Assembly: GCF_044904675.1 (NCBI RefSeq)
Contig: NZ_JADIKJ010000009.1
Coordinates: 136,679-200,678 of the forward strand
Direction of reading: 5' to 3'
Source of the DNA: Dyella_B jejuensis
Lineage (GTDB): Bacteria > Pseudomonadota > Gammaproteobacteria > Xanthomonadales > Rhodanobacteraceae
DNA: 64,000 nucleotides
Each line of letters begins with the position of its first letter. Position 1 is the stretch's first letter. The notes beneath the pieces are model-generated. The model made no database searches. It saw only the letters and a list, made by a program, of their open reading frames with translations, and was not told the DNA's origin. Both the position numbers and the translations under genes were made by a program. Shown in pieces: positions 36,729 to 44,988 of the stretch.

Positions 36729-38092
36729 CAGCCGATGGCCGCGAGCGCGGCGCGCAGGCGCGCAGCCACGCGATGGTCGCTGGAAGCTTGCAGCCATGGT
36801 TCCAATGCGAGTTCGCCCACGTCCAGCTGCGGCAGGATTTCAGCGCGGAAGCGCGCGACGAGCGCATCTTCCTGCCACTCGGGCCGCTGGCTCAATGAAT
36901 ACATCGCCGCACGCGCCTCGGCACCCTCGCCTACGCATTCGAATGGCTTGTGATCGTGGTATTCGAGCAGCGCATCGAATCCGGCCGCCTGGCTTTCGTC
37001 GTCGAGCAGGTTGCGTCCGAAAATGCCAAGCAACCGTGGCTTGGGCAAAAACGGCGCGAGCGCGAGGAACACGAAATGGCATTTGGGGCATTGCCCGCAC
37101 CAGCGATCGGCCGGTTTCGGCCCCAGTATCTTGAAGTTGCGATTGCAACTGGAGAACACGTCGAAATATGGCGTGAGCCTGGCAAAGGCACGGGTGATCG
37201 CCAGCTCTGAATACGGGCGCAGCAGCGAGCAATAATCGAGATCGGTCGCGATATGCGTGTGCAGCCAGTCGCCGAGCATTTGCTCGAATGCGTAGCCCTT
37301 GCTCCATTGATGATTCACCTGCTGGCCTTCGTATTCCAGCGTGGCGGCGGAAGCGGAGCGTTCGTTGGCGAAAGCGATGCTGTCGTAACCATACAAGACG
37401 GCGGCGACCGCGAGGATCGCCGAATTCACTGCGGTAACCGGGATGTGGCCGTTCCACGCGCCCAGGCGATTCAATTCGAACAAGCCGGGAGCGAGTTCGC
37501 GCTGGAGGTTGAGGGTTGGCAGGCCAGTGCGTTCGGCGCAGGCGGCAATCAGCGGAGAATTGCCGACCCATACCGCGGTGGCTTCGCCGCCGATCTGCTT
37601 GATAGCTTCGACGGCAACGAGCGAATCCTTGCCGCCGCCGATGGGGACGAGGGTCCGTGGAGGAAGGTGCAATGTTTTCGCGAGCGCGCGCTCCCCGCTT
37701 TGCGCAGAAGAGGAAGAAGCGCTGCGAGGGAAGTGAATGCGTCCACGCAGATCGAGCCCATTGCGATACGCGAATTCGGCAAGGCCATGCAGATACAGCG
37801 CATCCAGCAGCTCGGCGGTAGCGGAATCGAGCGGACCATCGGCCACTTCGATCTTCGGCGGTACGCCTGCTTTGTAATAGCTGACACCGGCGAACAAGTG
37901 CAGCAGCTTGAGCGCGGCATCGAAAGCCTCTTTGCGCTCGGCCGGCAGCGCGGGGGCGGCGGGGAAGCGGATTCGCTCGATCAGTTCCTCGCCTTGATCG
38001 AAGGCATACACCAGCTCGGCCACACCCTCGGCATAGCTGCAGCGGACGAAGCGGAAGGCCTGGGTCAGGCGGGGTTGGATCGGGTTGGTCAC
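36728..38092 (-). CDS. murL: UDP-MurNAc-L-Ala-L-Glu epimerase (MurL)
   Basis: 454-residue MurL-type epimerase, acting after MurD2 in an alternative route to D-Glu in peptidoglycan. It has an ATP-pyrophosphatase-like loop (LVPIGGGKDSLVAVEAI), GAWNGHIPVTAVNSAILAVAA, YEGQQVNHQWSKGYAFE and a WCGQCPKCHFVFLALAPF cysteine motif. These fit the published Xanthomonas MurL family, recalled from knowledge. The GTG start has GGAG 8 bp upstream; a GTG nine codons earlier is also in frame. Overlaps murD2 by one base. Confidence 0.88.
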   Translation of the reverse strand: MTNPIQPRLTQAFRFVRCSYAEGVAELVYAFDQGEELIERIRFPAAPALPAERKEAFDAALKLLHLFAGVSYYKAGVPPKIEVADGPLDSATAELLDALYLHGLAEFAYRNGLDLRGRIHFPRSASSSSAQSGERALAKTLHLPPRTLVPIGGGKDSLVAVEAIKQIGGEATAVWVGNSPLIAACAERTGLPTLNLQRELAPGLFELNRLGAWNGHIPVTAVNSAILAVAAVLYGYDSIAFANERSASAATLEYEGQQVNHQWSKGYAFEQMLGDWLHTHIATDLDYCSLLRPYSELAITRAFARLTPYFDVFSSCNRNFKILGPKPADRWCGQCPKCHFVFLALAPFLPKPRLLGIFGRNLLDDESQAAGFDALLEYHDHKPFECVGEGAEARAAMYSLSQRPEWQEDALVARFRAEILPQLDVGELALEPWLQASSDHRVAARLRAALAAIG

Positions 38093-38115
38093 GCGAAAAG
38101 CTCCGGGTTTATGTC

Positions 38116-38586
38116 TCACATGGCGCGAGGTTGGCCTTTCACCCCGGCCCTCTCCCCGAAGGGAGGGGGAAGAGCAGTTTTAGGGCAAGAGTGACCATGT
38201 GCTCTTTTACTCCCTCTCCCCTGCGGGGAGAGGGTTGGGTGAGGGGCCGCTCTAGCCAAAGCCTCCAGAACCACCCCAAGCACCGCCTCGGTATTCATCA
38301 GCACGTCATTGTTCCAGAAACGCAGCACGTGGTAACCCATGCCTTGGAGCCGCCTGGTGCGCTCGGCATCTGCCGCCACCGTTTCGGCATGTTGCCCGCC
38401 GTCCAGCTCCACAACCAGGAAAGCGTCCGGGCAGACGAAGTCGACGATGTAGCGGTCGATTTCGTGCTGGCGGCGAAACTTCCAGCCCGAGAAATGCCGG
38501 TTGCGCAGATGCCGCCATAAACACCGTTCGGCATCCGTCATAGTGCGGCGCAATCGGCGCGCTCGATCGACATACATGCGCTTCAT
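38116..38586 (-). CDS. DUF559-domain (Vsr-like) endonuclease-family protein inside repeats
   Basis: 156-residue protein. The core (about 1-105) is a DUF559 domain: RARRLRRTMTDAERCLWRHL, then FRRQHEIDRYIVDFVCPDAFLVVELDGGQH, then RRLQGMGYHVLRFWNNDVL. This resembles the restriction-like fold with catalytic residues in DxxC-like IVDFVC and ELDGGQH. The last 40 or so residues (from APHPTLSPQGRG) are encoded by the palindromic repeat and are probably not functional. Repeats also flank the start. Start chosen at ATG 38586; MYVDRAR three codons later is also possible. The role is unknown. Confidence 0.8.
   Translation of the reverse strand: MKRMYVDRARRLRRTMTDAERCLWRHLRNRHFSGWKFRRQHEIDRYIVDFVCPDAFLVVELDGGQHAETVAADAERTRRLQGMGYHVLRFWNNDVLMNTEAVLGVVLEALARAAPHPTLSPQGRGSKRAHGHSCPKTALPPPFGERAGVKGQPRAM
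38128..38262. repeat. Palindromic repeat overlapping the DUF559 3' end
   Basis: Two CCCTCTCCCC..GGGGAGAGGG-type palindromes (TCACCCCGGCCCTCTCCCCG near 38139 and CTCCCTCTCCCCTGCGGGGA near 38211). They lie between the murL start and the DUF559 core and supply that gene's C-terminal codons and stop. Confidence 0.75.
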
Positions 38587-38619
38587 CCTGAAGTGTTGCT
38601 CCTTACTTGACTTAGACCG

Positions 38620-39200
38620 CACCTTCTTCCCGGCCCTCTGCGACAGGGAGAGAGCGAAAGGCGGCAAACCTTCGCCCCTCCTCCCCTCCGGGGAAAAGGT
38701 TGGGATGAGGAGCGGCTCTCGCCAAGGTTTGGCAGAAGAGAACACGCTCCGATTTTCATTCATCGCAAGATTGTCCCCTCACCCCGACCCTCTCCCCAGA
38801 GGGGAGAGGGAGAAAGGCGGGAAGGCTCCGGCCGTTTTCCCTGCAAGGAGAAGGCGCCTGCCCCTTCTCCCCTCCGGGGAGAAGGTTGGGATGAGGGGCT
38901 AATCTTGCGAAAAGCCACAAGCTAAAGCGTTGCTTCGATGTTTATTCAACGCGAGGTTGCCCCCTCACCCCGACCCTCTCCCCAAAGGGGAGAGGGAGAA
39001 AGGCGGGAAGGCTCCGGCCGTTTTCCCTGCAAGGAAAAGGTGCCTGCCCCTTCTCCCCTCCGGGGAGAAGGTTGGGATGAGGGGCCAATCTTGCGAAAGG
39101 CCACAAGCAAAGCCTTGCTTCGATGTTTATTCAACGCGAGGTTGGCCCCTCTCCCCACAGCGGGGAGAGGGAGAAAAGCGGGAAGCTCCGGGCGTTCCTC
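38620..39200. repeat. Tandem array of GC-rich palindromic repeats
   Basis: This 580-bp stretch has no gene of its own. A unit of about 185 bp occurs twice almost identically (from 38775 and from 38961) and a third, shortened copy starts near 39121. Each unit has a CCCTCACCCCGACCCTCTCC palindrome, GAGAAAGGCGGGAAGGCTCC, CCTTCTCCCCTCCGGGGAGA and a CAAGATTGG/TTTATTCAACGCGAGGTTG joint. It fills the gap between the DUF559 gene and the stop of lysAC. Confidence 0.85.
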
Positions 39201-39223
39201 CCACTTGGGAAAGAAAGCGAAGG

Positions 39224-41836
39224 TCATTCCAGGATGATCTCTTCCGCCTCATCCCGCAGGTTGTAGGGCGAGGACATGACCTTGCCGTAAGCACCCGCTT
39301 GCGCAATGAGCATGACATCGCCCTCCTGCGCCTCCGGCAACCGGCGGTCGGAACCGATCACGTCGCCGCTTTCACAGATCGGGCCGACCACCTGGTACAG
39401 CGCCGTGGCAGCCTCCTCCAGGCGCGTGAGATTCACGATTTCGTGCCAGGCGTCGTACAGCGCGGGACGGATCAGGCTGTTCATGCCGGTATCCACGCCG
39501 AGATAGCGCCACGAACCCTTGCCCTTTTGCTGGGTGACGCGCGTGATCAGCACGCCGGCATCCGCCACCAGGTAACGGCCCGGCTCCATCCATAGCTGGT
39601 AGTGCGGATAGGCCGATTTGACGTTGCGCAGCGTCTCTTCCAACGCAGCCATGTCCAGCCGTGCTTCGCCGGGATGCGACGGCACGCCCAGGCCACCGCC
39701 AATATCCAGGAAAGTGATGCTGCCGATGCGTTCGGCCAGGCTGGCGAGCTGGCTATAGACCTCGCCCCAATGCTTGCTGTCGAGGATGCCCGAACCCAGG
39801 TGCGCGTGCAGTCCGCGCACGGTGACGTGGTGCGCATCGGCCAAGCGCAGGAACGCATCGATTTGATCGACTGGCAGGCCGAATTTGCTGCCGCTGCCAC
39901 CAGTACGCACTTTCTCGTGGTGGCCCAGTCCGCGACCAAGATCGATACGCAACACGATCTCACGTCCGCGGAAAACTTCGCCCCAATGTTCCAACGGATA
40001 GAGCGAATCGAGCGAGACGGTCGCGCGCGTAGCCAGTGCCCAGGCGTAATCCTCGCGCGGCGCGAAGTTCGGCGTGAACAACACGGGTGCCGTCTCCGGC
40101 ACTGCCGCCATCACCGCTTTCAATTCGCCCGGCGACACGCATTCGAAACCGAAGCCTTCCTCGGCCAGCGCGCGCAGGATGGCTGGATGCGTGTTCGCCT
40201 TGACGGCGTAATGCAGTCGGTCTACCGCGGTCAACGCCGTCAGCTGGCGCGCCTGCTGACGCACGGTCGGAAGGTGATAGACATAACGTGGCGTAGCTTG
40301 CGCGCCAAGCGCCAGCAAGCGATCGCGGCTTTGCTGGCGCCACCAGGCATCCCCCACGGCAGCAGTTTCGCCGCGACCGTAAAGGTTCTGCCAGCTCGAC
40401 CCGAACAGGCTACTGTCATCGGTGCGCAAGGCACCGGCAGCGATCAGCATCTCGTGCAGGCGCGGTATGAGTTCGTCGACCACGCTTTCGTCTACCACGA
40501 AGGTGAGGTTGAGGTTGTTCGACGATTGCGAAATCAGATGCACCCGCAACTGGCCAAACTCCGCCAGCACACCGGAAAGCGTGTGCAGCATCGAGCGCAT
40601 GCCGCGCCCGACCAGCGTGATGGCCGCACAGGGGGCGATCACCTTGACGCGGCAGACCTTGGCAAGATCGCTCGCCAGTGCCGCGACCGCATCGGAATCG
40701 AGCAGGTTTTCGGTGGGGTCCAGCGACACGGTGACGTTCGTTTCAGCCGAACCGATCAGGTCCACCGATAATCCGTGCTGCTTGAATTGCGCGAACACGT
40801 CGGCGAGGAAGCCGACCTCTTGCCACATGCCGACCGATTCCATCGATACCAGCGTGAGGCCCTTGCGCGCGCTGATCGCTTTCACGCTCGGCGCGTGCTC
40901 GCGCACTTCCGGACCGATCACCGTGCCTTCCAGCTCGGGCCGGTTGGTGTCTTTGATCAGCATCGGCACGCGCGGTTCGCGCAGCGGCGACAGGCAGCGC
41001 GGATGCAGCACCTTGGCCCCGGTGGAGGCGATTTCCTGCGCTTCTTCGTAATCCAGCTTCTGCAGCAGGCGTGCGCTGGGAACCTGGCGCGGATTGGCGG
41101 TGAACATGCCGGCGACGTCGGTCCAGATTTCCACGCGCCGGGCTTTGAGCAGCGCGCCGAAATACGACGCCGAGGTATCCGAGCCGCCACGGCCCAGCAG
41201 CACCGTGCGCCCCTGCGCTTCGCGGGCGATAAACCCTTGCGTGATGAACACCTCGCCCCATGCCGCCAGACGTTCGCTCAAGGCCGGATCGGGCCTGGCC
41301 TCCACCATGGCCGAAAGCAGCCTGGTGCGCTCGTTCTGGTTGGGCAACGCCACCGCGGCCAGGCAGTCGCGCGCATCGATCCAGCGGGTGGGCAAGCCGC
41401 TGTGACTGAGAAATGCCGCGCCCAGAGCGCTGGACAGCAATTCGCCATGCGCCTGCACCAGCGCCGACCAGGCCAGTTCGCCGAGCAGCGCCGGGCCTTC
41501 TTCGGCCAACCTCGCCAGTTCCGCCAGCCGTGCGCCGAGTGCCTCGGGAACCGCCAGTTGCATATGGTCGAGCAGGTCGTAATGGCGCTGCGTGATCGCA
41601 CGGGCCGCCGCGATGCGTTTGCCTTTCTCTTCCTCCACGCATACCTGTTTGAGTGCGTCGGTGATGCCGGTGAGCGCGGACACGACCACCAGCACGCGCG
41701 CGCCTTCGGCACGACGGCTGGCGATAAGCTCACGGATGTTCTGCCAGCGCGGCAGGGTGGCGACACTGGTGCCGCCGAACTTCATCACGATCCAGGGAGC
41801 GCCGGCGGTCAGCGGCGCGGAGGCATTCGAGGTCAC
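39224..41836 (-). CDS. lysAC: Bifunctional aspartate kinase / diaminopimelate decarboxylase
   Basis: 870-residue fusion of the first and last enzymes of lysine synthesis. The aspartate kinase part (about 1-455) has MKFGGTSVATLPRW, LLGRGGSDTSASYFGALL and WTDVAGMFTANPRQVP, plus two ACT regions (LVSMESVGM, LVGRGM). The decarboxylase part (about 480-870) is a PLP enzyme with Lys546 in YAVKANTHP, HLGSGI, FLDIGGGLGVP, MEPGRYLVADAG and CESGDVIG. The same fusion is known from Xanthomonas. Start uncertain: GTG 41836 (chosen) follows AGAGAA, while TTG 41866 ten codons earlier follows GCAGGA. Confidence 0.92.
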   Translation of the reverse strand: MTSNASAPLTAGAPWIVMKFGGTSVATLPRWQNIRELIASRRAEGARVLVVVSALTGITDALKQVCVEEEKGKRIAAARAITQRHYDLLDHMQLAVPEALGARLAELARLAEEGPALLGELAWSALVQAHGELLSSALGAAFLSHSGLPTRWIDARDCLAAVALPNQNERTRLLSAMVEARPDPALSERLAAWGEVFITQGFIAREAQGRTVLLGRGGSDTSASYFGALLKARRVEIWTDVAGMFTANPRQVPSARLLQKLDYEEAQEIASTGAKVLHPRCLSPLREPRVPMLIKDTNRPELEGTVIGPEVREHAPSVKAISARKGLTLVSMESVGMWQEVGFLADVFAQFKQHGLSVDLIGSAETNVTVSLDPTENLLDSDAVAALASDLAKVCRVKVIAPCAAITLVGRGMRSMLHTLSGVLAEFGQLRVHLISQSSNNLNLTFVVDESVVDELIPRLHEMLIAAGALRTDDSSLFGSSWQNLYGRGETAAVGDAWWRQQSRDRLLALGAQATPRYVYHLPTVRQQARQLTALTAVDRLHYAVKANTHPAILRALAEEGFGFECVSPGELKAVMAAVPETAPVLFTPNFAPREDYAWALATRATVSLDSLYPLEHWGEVFRGREIVLRIDLGRGLGHHEKVRTGGSGSKFGLPVDQIDAFLRLADAHHVTVRGLHAHLGSGILDSKHWGEVYSQLASLAERIGSITFLDIGGGLGVPSHPGEARLDMAALEETLRNVKSAYPHYQLWMEPGRYLVADAGVLITRVTQQKGKGSWRYLGVDTGMNSLIRPALYDAWHEIVNLTRLEEAATALYQVVGPICESGDVIGSDRRLPEAQEGDVMLIAQAGAYGKVMSSPYNLRDEAEEIILE

Positions 41837-41939
41837 GGTTTCTCTGTCAGGGTTGCGGGAGCACAATCCTGCCAGTGTTGCGCCGCATCAGCTTGAATGC
41901 AACCGGCGATGAGGCATAAGGATTTGGACGGCTAAATGC

Positions 41940-42192
41940 CCGCGCGATCTGCACCCTTTCCCTTGGGACATGCAGGGAGCGCACACGGATATGCCCGACA
42001 TTGAGAAGCGAGGAGAAGGTCGTGGTGAGGCGACCACTTGCGGTAAATAAAATCGAAGCGTTTTTAGCATGGCGGGATGGCGGCAAGGTTGGCCCCTCAT
42101 CCCCGCCTTCTCCCCGGAGGGGAGAAGGCGCAGGAAGTGCTTCCGCTTTCTCCCTCTCCCCTCCGGGAAGAGGGGGGCAGGAGGACAGGAAG
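41940..42192. repeat. Degenerate palindromic repeat cluster between lysAC and fumarase
   Basis: It contains a decayed unit (CAGGGAGCGCACACGGATATG, then ATTGAGAAGCGAGGAGAAGG) and a CCCCTCATCCCCGCCTTCTC..GGAGGGGAGAAGG palindrome followed by CTCCCTCTCCCCTCCGGGAA. No gene is seen in the 360-bp gap. Confidence 0.75.
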
Positions 42193-42198
42193 CATTAG

Positions 42199-43713
42199 TT
42201 ATTCGACAAGGACAGGGATTTTCCCGATCTTCGCCTGCCACTCGCGCGGGCCGGTCTTGTGTACGGAAGTGCCCGCCGAATCCACCGCCACCGTCACCGG
42301 CATGTCCTGGACCTCGAATTCGTAGATCGCTTCCATGCCGAGGTCCGCGAAGCCGACCACGCGCGAGGCCTTGATCGCCTTGGAAACGAGATAGGCCGCA
42401 CCGCCTACCGCCATCAGGTATACCGATTGGTGCTGCTTGATCGCCTCGATCGCGGCCGGGCCGCGCTCGGCCTTGCCGACCATGCCGAGCAGGCCAGTCT
42501 GCGCCAGCACCTGCTCGGTGAACTTGTCCATGCGGGTGGCGGTGGTCGGACCGGCCGGGCCGACCACTTCGTCACGCACCGGGTCGACCGGGCCGACGTA
42601 GTAGATGAAGCGTCCGTTGAAATCGACGGGCAGCTTCTCGCCTTTGTTCAGCATCTCGACCATGCGCTTGTGCGCGGCGTCGCGGCCAGTCAGCAGCTTG
42701 CCGTTGAGCAGCAGCACTTCGCCTGGTTTCCAGCTCGTGACTTCCTCGCGCGTCACGGTGTCGAGATTTACGCGGCGACCTTTGGAGGCGTCATAGGTCA
42801 ATTTCGGCCAGTCTTCCAGCGAGGGCGGATCGAGTGCCACCGGGCCGGATCCGTCCAGGGTGAAATGGGCATGGCGGGTGGCGGCGCAGTTGGGAATCAA
42901 CGCCACCGGCAGGTTGGCCGCGTGGGTGGGGTAATCCTTCACTTTAACGTCGAGCACGGTGGTGAGGCCGCCCAGTCCCTGGGCGCCGATGCCCAGGGCG
43001 TTGACCTTCTCGTACAGCTCCAGTCGTAATTCTTCCGCGCGATTGCCGGGTCCGCGCGCGATCAGTTCCTGGATGTCGATCGGCTCCATCAACGCTTCCT
43101 TCGCCAACAGCATCGCTTTCTCGGCGGTGCCGCCGATGCCGATGCCCAGCATGCCGGGCGGACACCAGCCGGCGCCCATGGTCGGCACGGTCTTGAGCAC
43201 CCAATCGACGATGGAGTCGGACGGGTTGAGCATCACGAACTTGGATTTGGCCTCCGAGCCGCCGCCCTTCGCCGCCACGATCACATCCACGGTGTCGCCC
43301 GGCACGATCGAGACGTTGATGACGGCCGGCGTGTTGTCCTTGGTATTGCTGCGCTTGCCGGCCGGATCGGCCAGCACGCTGGCACGCAGCTTGTTGTCCG
43401 GATCGTTGTAGGCGCGGCGCACGCCTTCGTTGACCATGTCTTCCAACGACATCGTGGCGTCCCAGCGCACGTTCATGCCCACCTTCAGGAACACGGTGAC
43501 AATGCCGGTGTCCTGGCACAGCGGGCGGTGGCCTTCGGCGGCCATGCGCGAATTGATCAGGATCTGCGCCATCGCGTCCTTGGCGGCGGGCGATGCCTCG
43601 CGCTCGTAGGCCTGGGCGAGGTTGGTGATGTAGTCGACCGGATGGTAGTAGCTGATGTATTGGAGCGCATCGGCGACGGACTGGATCAGATCGTCTTGCT
43701 TGATGGTGGTCAT
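42199..43713 (-). CDS. Class I (iron-sulfur) fumarate hydratase
   Basis: 504-residue fumarase with N-terminal and C-terminal halves fused. The cluster Cys candidates are in PLCQDTGIVTVFLK, AGWCPPGMLGIGIGGTAEKA and LIPNCAATRHAHF. The C-terminal half has FIYYVGPVDPVRDEVVGPAGPTTATRMDKF and KTGPREWQAKIG. It hydrates fumarate to malate in the citric acid cycle and is oxygen-sensitive. The ATG (MTTIKQDDLIQSV) fits the family start. I leave out a gene symbol because fumA/fumB naming is not decided by sequence. Confidence 0.94.
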   Translation of the reverse strand: MTTIKQDDLIQSVADALQYISYYHPVDYITNLAQAYEREASPAAKDAMAQILINSRMAAEGHRPLCQDTGIVTVFLKVGMNVRWDATMSLEDMVNEGVRRAYNDPDNKLRASVLADPAGKRSNTKDNTPAVINVSIVPGDTVDVIVAAKGGGSEAKSKFVMLNPSDSIVDWVLKTVPTMGAGWCPPGMLGIGIGGTAEKAMLLAKEALMEPIDIQELIARGPGNRAEELRLELYEKVNALGIGAQGLGGLTTVLDVKVKDYPTHAANLPVALIPNCAATRHAHFTLDGSGPVALDPPSLEDWPKLTYDASKGRRVNLDTVTREEVTSWKPGEVLLLNGKLLTGRDAAHKRMVEMLNKGEKLPVDFNGRFIYYVGPVDPVRDEVVGPAGPTTATRMDKFTEQVLAQTGLLGMVGKAERGPAAIEAIKQHQSVYLMAVGGAAYLVSKAIKASRVVGFADLGMEAIYEFEVQDMPVTVAVDSAGTSVHKTGPREWQAKIGKIPVLVE

Positions 43714-43803
43714 GGCGGCTGCTTCGACTGGGAGGAAAGGCCCGGCGAGCCTTGCACTCGCGGGACACAACCGCCCTATTGTGCCGCAATCGGTCCCCGA
43801 CAT

Positions 43804-43829
43804 AAAAAGACGGCCGCACAAGGCGGCCG
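43804..43829 (-). terminator. Terminator after the first beta-barrel gene (minus strand)
   Basis: Read on the minus strand, CGGCCGC pairs with GCGGCCG around a CTTGT loop, followed by T and a five-T run. It sits 28 bp after the stop at 43857. Confidence 0.8.
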
Positions 43830-43856
43830 GAGGAAGCAAGCGTTTGCCAGGACCGG

Positions 43857-44480
43857 TCAGAAGCGGTATTCGCCCTGCACCGTGTACATCCCGATGCGGG
43901 TGCTCTTGTAGAAGGCGTTGGCCGGGATGTGGTAGTCGTCATAGGCCAGGCCGACGCTGAAAGCCTGGTTGATGTTGTAGCCGACGCCGAAGCCGAGGTA
44001 TTCGCCAGTGTCGGTGCTATGCGCGCGAAGCTCGTGGCTGGCCGAAGCAAACGCGGGCGAGGACGCATTGAAGGTATCCGTATAGCCGCTATGGGCGCGG
44101 AACCAGCCGGCGCGGCCGGAAACGTACCATTGCTCGGTGATGTTGTAGTTGAGGTTGCCGCCAAGCAGCCAGCCGCGGGTTTTCACGGTCTGGCGCTCGC
44201 CGCCGACACCGTCGTCGAAGCCGCGGGCACTGGCCTTGCCCAGGAAGCCATAACCCACTTCCACGCCATAGTCGACCACGCTCTTCCAGCGATAGCCCAC
44301 GCGCAATGCACCGGCGGTGTCGTGCTTGCTGAACTTGTTGTCGTAACCGGTGAACGGATTGCTGATCTGGTAATTGGAAGCGCCAGCGTCGGCGTTGACG
44401 AAGGCATTACCGTCCGCGAAGGCCGCAGCCGAAGCCGAACCGAGAACCAGCGCGACGGCGACCGTTGCAAACTTGCGCAT
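43857..44480 (-). CDS. Outer-membrane beta-barrel protein (OmpA/OmpW-like, 8 strands)
   Basis: 207-residue exported protein. The signal peptide is MRKFATVAVALVLGSASAAAFA. The mature part alternates short amphipathic strands and polar loops (AGALRVGYRWKS, YGVEVGYGFLG, WLLGGNLNYNI, WYVSGRAGWFRAHSG, EYLGFGVGYNIN, FSVGLAYDDYH) and ends with the outer-membrane C-terminal Phe motif YTVQGEYRF. ATG has AAGGAG 8 bp upstream. A homologous gene lies at 47975-48595. Function not known; the family includes small porins and adhesion or stress proteins. Confidence 0.85.
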   Translation of the reverse strand: MRKFATVAVALVLGSASAAAFADGNAFVNADAGASNYQISNPFTGYDNKFSKHDTAGALRVGYRWKSVVDYGVEVGYGFLGKASARGFDDGVGGERQTVKTRGWLLGGNLNYNITEQWYVSGRAGWFRAHSGYTDTFNASSPAFASASHELRAHSTDTGEYLGFGVGYNINQAFSVGLAYDDYHIPANAFYKSTRIGMYTVQGEYRF

Positions 44481-44988
44481 GAGCGTACTCCTTGTTGATG
44501 TGATGACGTATCCATCGAGCTGCATGCTGTGTTCCGCATGCCACTGGTGTGAATATTTCGCGAAATGTATCCAATCAAATCGCCGCTGCCTAAAGACATA
44601 TCCAGCGAGCATGTAGGAATAGACCCACACAAATTCCCCTTATCTATCGAGCATGACGCCCGCGCACGCGCAACAATCGCCAAGGACTACAGCGGAAACC
44701 CCGCCAGCGCCTTGCCGGTTGATTCCCGCAACAGACCGCTCAGCTTTTTCGCTGACATGAAATTAGAGATCACCTACATTCCGCGCAGGCACTTCCATAG
44801 ATACCCTGGAGCGCTATAGGCTCACTGAGCGGCGCAACGCCAGTCGTCAGGGGAGACGGACGACGTCGCGGGGAAGAAGAGTTTTTCAGCCAAATGCCCA
44901 ACGGCTTCGTCCGGATGCGCAAGGCATGGCATTCCATCGCCCTCGCCGTGCATGCGTGCGGGTCGCTGTGCCTATCCGGAGGAACACC
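44481..44988. other. Divergent intergenic region, beta-barrel gene / S53 peptidase
   Basis: About 510 bp with relatively AT-rich stretches (44500-44660). It must hold promoters for both genes. I see no repeat unit of the dispersed families, no clear palindrome and no gene with homology; the longest frames lack coding character. Confidence 0.45.

Noticed and set aside
38620..39200. Possible CRISPR array
   Set aside because: Repeats are long (about 185 bp), few and adjacent, with internal palindromes and no unique spacers; no cas genes are near.
38930..39595. 221-residue plus-strand frame across the tandem repeats and lysAC 3' end
   Set aside because: It consists of translated repeat units followed by antisense of lysAC.
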